From Shewanella sp. VB17 (GTDB taxonomy: Bacteria > Pseudomonadota > Gammaproteobacteria > Enterobacterales > Shewanellaceae): 64,000 bases of DNA. Positions within the stretch are counted from its first letter, which is position 1. Every line of letters starts with the position of its first letter. The DNA lies in the NCBI RefSeq assembly GCF_013248905.1, contig NZ_JABRVS010000001.1, positions 744,001-808,000 on the forward strand, in the 5' to 3' direction. The translations under genes were made by a program, and so were the position numbers. Of this stretch, positions 63,589 to 64,000 are shown piece by piece. The notes beneath the pieces were generated by a model. The model saw nothing but the letters and a program-made list of their open reading frames with translations. It ran no database searches and was not told the DNA's origin.

Positions 63589-64000
63589 TTATTTTGTGTT
63601 AAGCATAGATCCTTCTAAATAGTGTATCGACAGTTTGCCTTGTTGAAATTCTGAATCGTTTAGTATTAGTTTGAGTAGAGGCAGATTGGTTGAAATGCCT
63701 TCAATGACGAGCTCGCGGAGCGCAGTTTGCATGCGTGTGATGGCTATCTCCCTATTTTCTCCCCAAGTAATGAGTTTGCCGATCATGGAATCATAATAAG
63801 GTGACACGGTATAGCCCGAGTAAAGGTGAGAATCCCATCTAATCCCAAAACCACCTGGAACATGCAGTTTGGTCACCGTGCCTGGTGAAGGCATAAAAGT
63901 TTGAGGGTCTTCGGCATTGATGCGGCATTCTATACTGTGACCATTACATTGAATATCTTGCTGCTTAATGGATAGAGGCTTTCCTGATGCGATTGCAAGT
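63589..64000 (-). CDS. accC: Acetyl-CoA carboxylase biotin carboxylase subunit, C-terminal part (5' end outside window)
   Basis: The last 136 or so residues of biotin carboxylase; the frame is open through base 64000. Visible motifs are HSIECRINAEDP, FGIRWDSHLYSGYTVSPYYDSMIGKLITWG and the C-terminal HYLEG, which match the AccC C-terminal domain closely. AccC carboxylates the biotin of AccB, the first half of malonyl-CoA formation. It is convergent with the HD-GYP gene, whose stop is only 5 bases away. Confidence 0.95.
   Translation of the reverse strand, partial: LAIASGKPLSIKQQDIQCNGHSIECRINAEDPQTFMPSPGTVTKLHVPGGFGIRWDSHLYSGYTVSPYYDSMIGKLITWGENREIAITRMQTALRELVIEGISTNLPLLKLILNDSEFQQGKLSIHYLEGSMLNTK

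Noticed and set aside
1..64000. Defence system, prophage, integron or CRISPR array
   Set aside because: No nuclease/helicase defence cluster, integrase, att-like repeat, phage structural gene or spaced direct-repeat array was found; all larger genes match core gammaproteobacterial functions.

Overview
This window looks like chromosomal DNA of a marine gammaproteobacterium, most probably Shewanella. That rests on the gene families and gene order (an aa3 cytochrome oxidase cluster next to lexA-sulA and plsB; ubiE-ubiJ-ubiB-tatABC-tatD-hemB; rsmD divergent from ftsY-ftsE-ftsX-rpoH) and was not tested by a database search. Almost all of it is housekeeping DNA with normal coding density. I see no rRNA, tRNA, CRISPR array, prophage or insertion sequence.

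Layout. 1-8.8 kb: the 3' end of a chemoreceptor gene, greB, an orphan sensor kinase, tex, a Gln/Asn-rich hypothetical gene with bioH, then comF and nfuA. 8.8-11.2 kb: a MATE exporter and a secreted polysaccharide deacetylase. 11.2-20.2 kb: a complete accessory chemosensory operon on the minus strand (STAS protein, CheY, CheA, CheW, a 1202-residue receptor with four PAS domains, CheR, CheB). 20.4-29.0 kb: the aa3-type cytochrome c oxidase operon with its heme A and copper assembly factors (coxB, coxA, cox11, coxC, SURF1, a CxxxC thioredoxin-like protein, ctaA, cyoE, sco); a small DUF2909 gene runs divergently over the 5' end of the SURF1 gene. 29.5-30.7 kb: the lexA-sulA SOS operon with two perfect LexA boxes. 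30.9-38.7 kb: plsB, an aromatic amino acid permease, an AraC regulator divergent from a small membrane protein plus HlyD pair, and a diguanylate cyclase. 38.9-45.1 kb: a single-domain globin and a CusBA-type heavy-metal efflux operon with a Cys-rich exported protein upstream and no visible outer-membrane channel gene. 45.3-50.6 kb: rsmD, then ftsY (with an expanded 81-bp repeat tract), ftsE, ftsX and rpoH. 50.9-57.9 kb (minus strand): hemB, tatD, an exported hypothetical protein, tatC, tatB, tatA, ubiB, ubiJ, ubiE. 58.2-64.0 kb: an arginase-family hydrolase, rraA, a large solute-binding/HD-GYP-type sensor, and the 3' end of accC.

How the genes fit together. The cox block supplies the oxidase structural subunits, heme O/A synthesis and copper delivery. 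The che block is self-sufficient for signalling and adaptation, and its receptor ends in a CheR-tether-like pentapeptide. The ubi/tat block combines ubiquinone synthesis with folded-protein export. FtsY (SRP receptor) and FtsEX (septation) sit just upstream of the heat-shock sigma factor.

I found no clearly undescribed multi-gene system. The strongest leads are the triplicated PAS unit in the chemoreceptor, the 81-bp repeats in ftsY, the solute-binding/HD-GYP chimera, the Cus cluster without CusC, and the CxxxC protein in the cox cluster.
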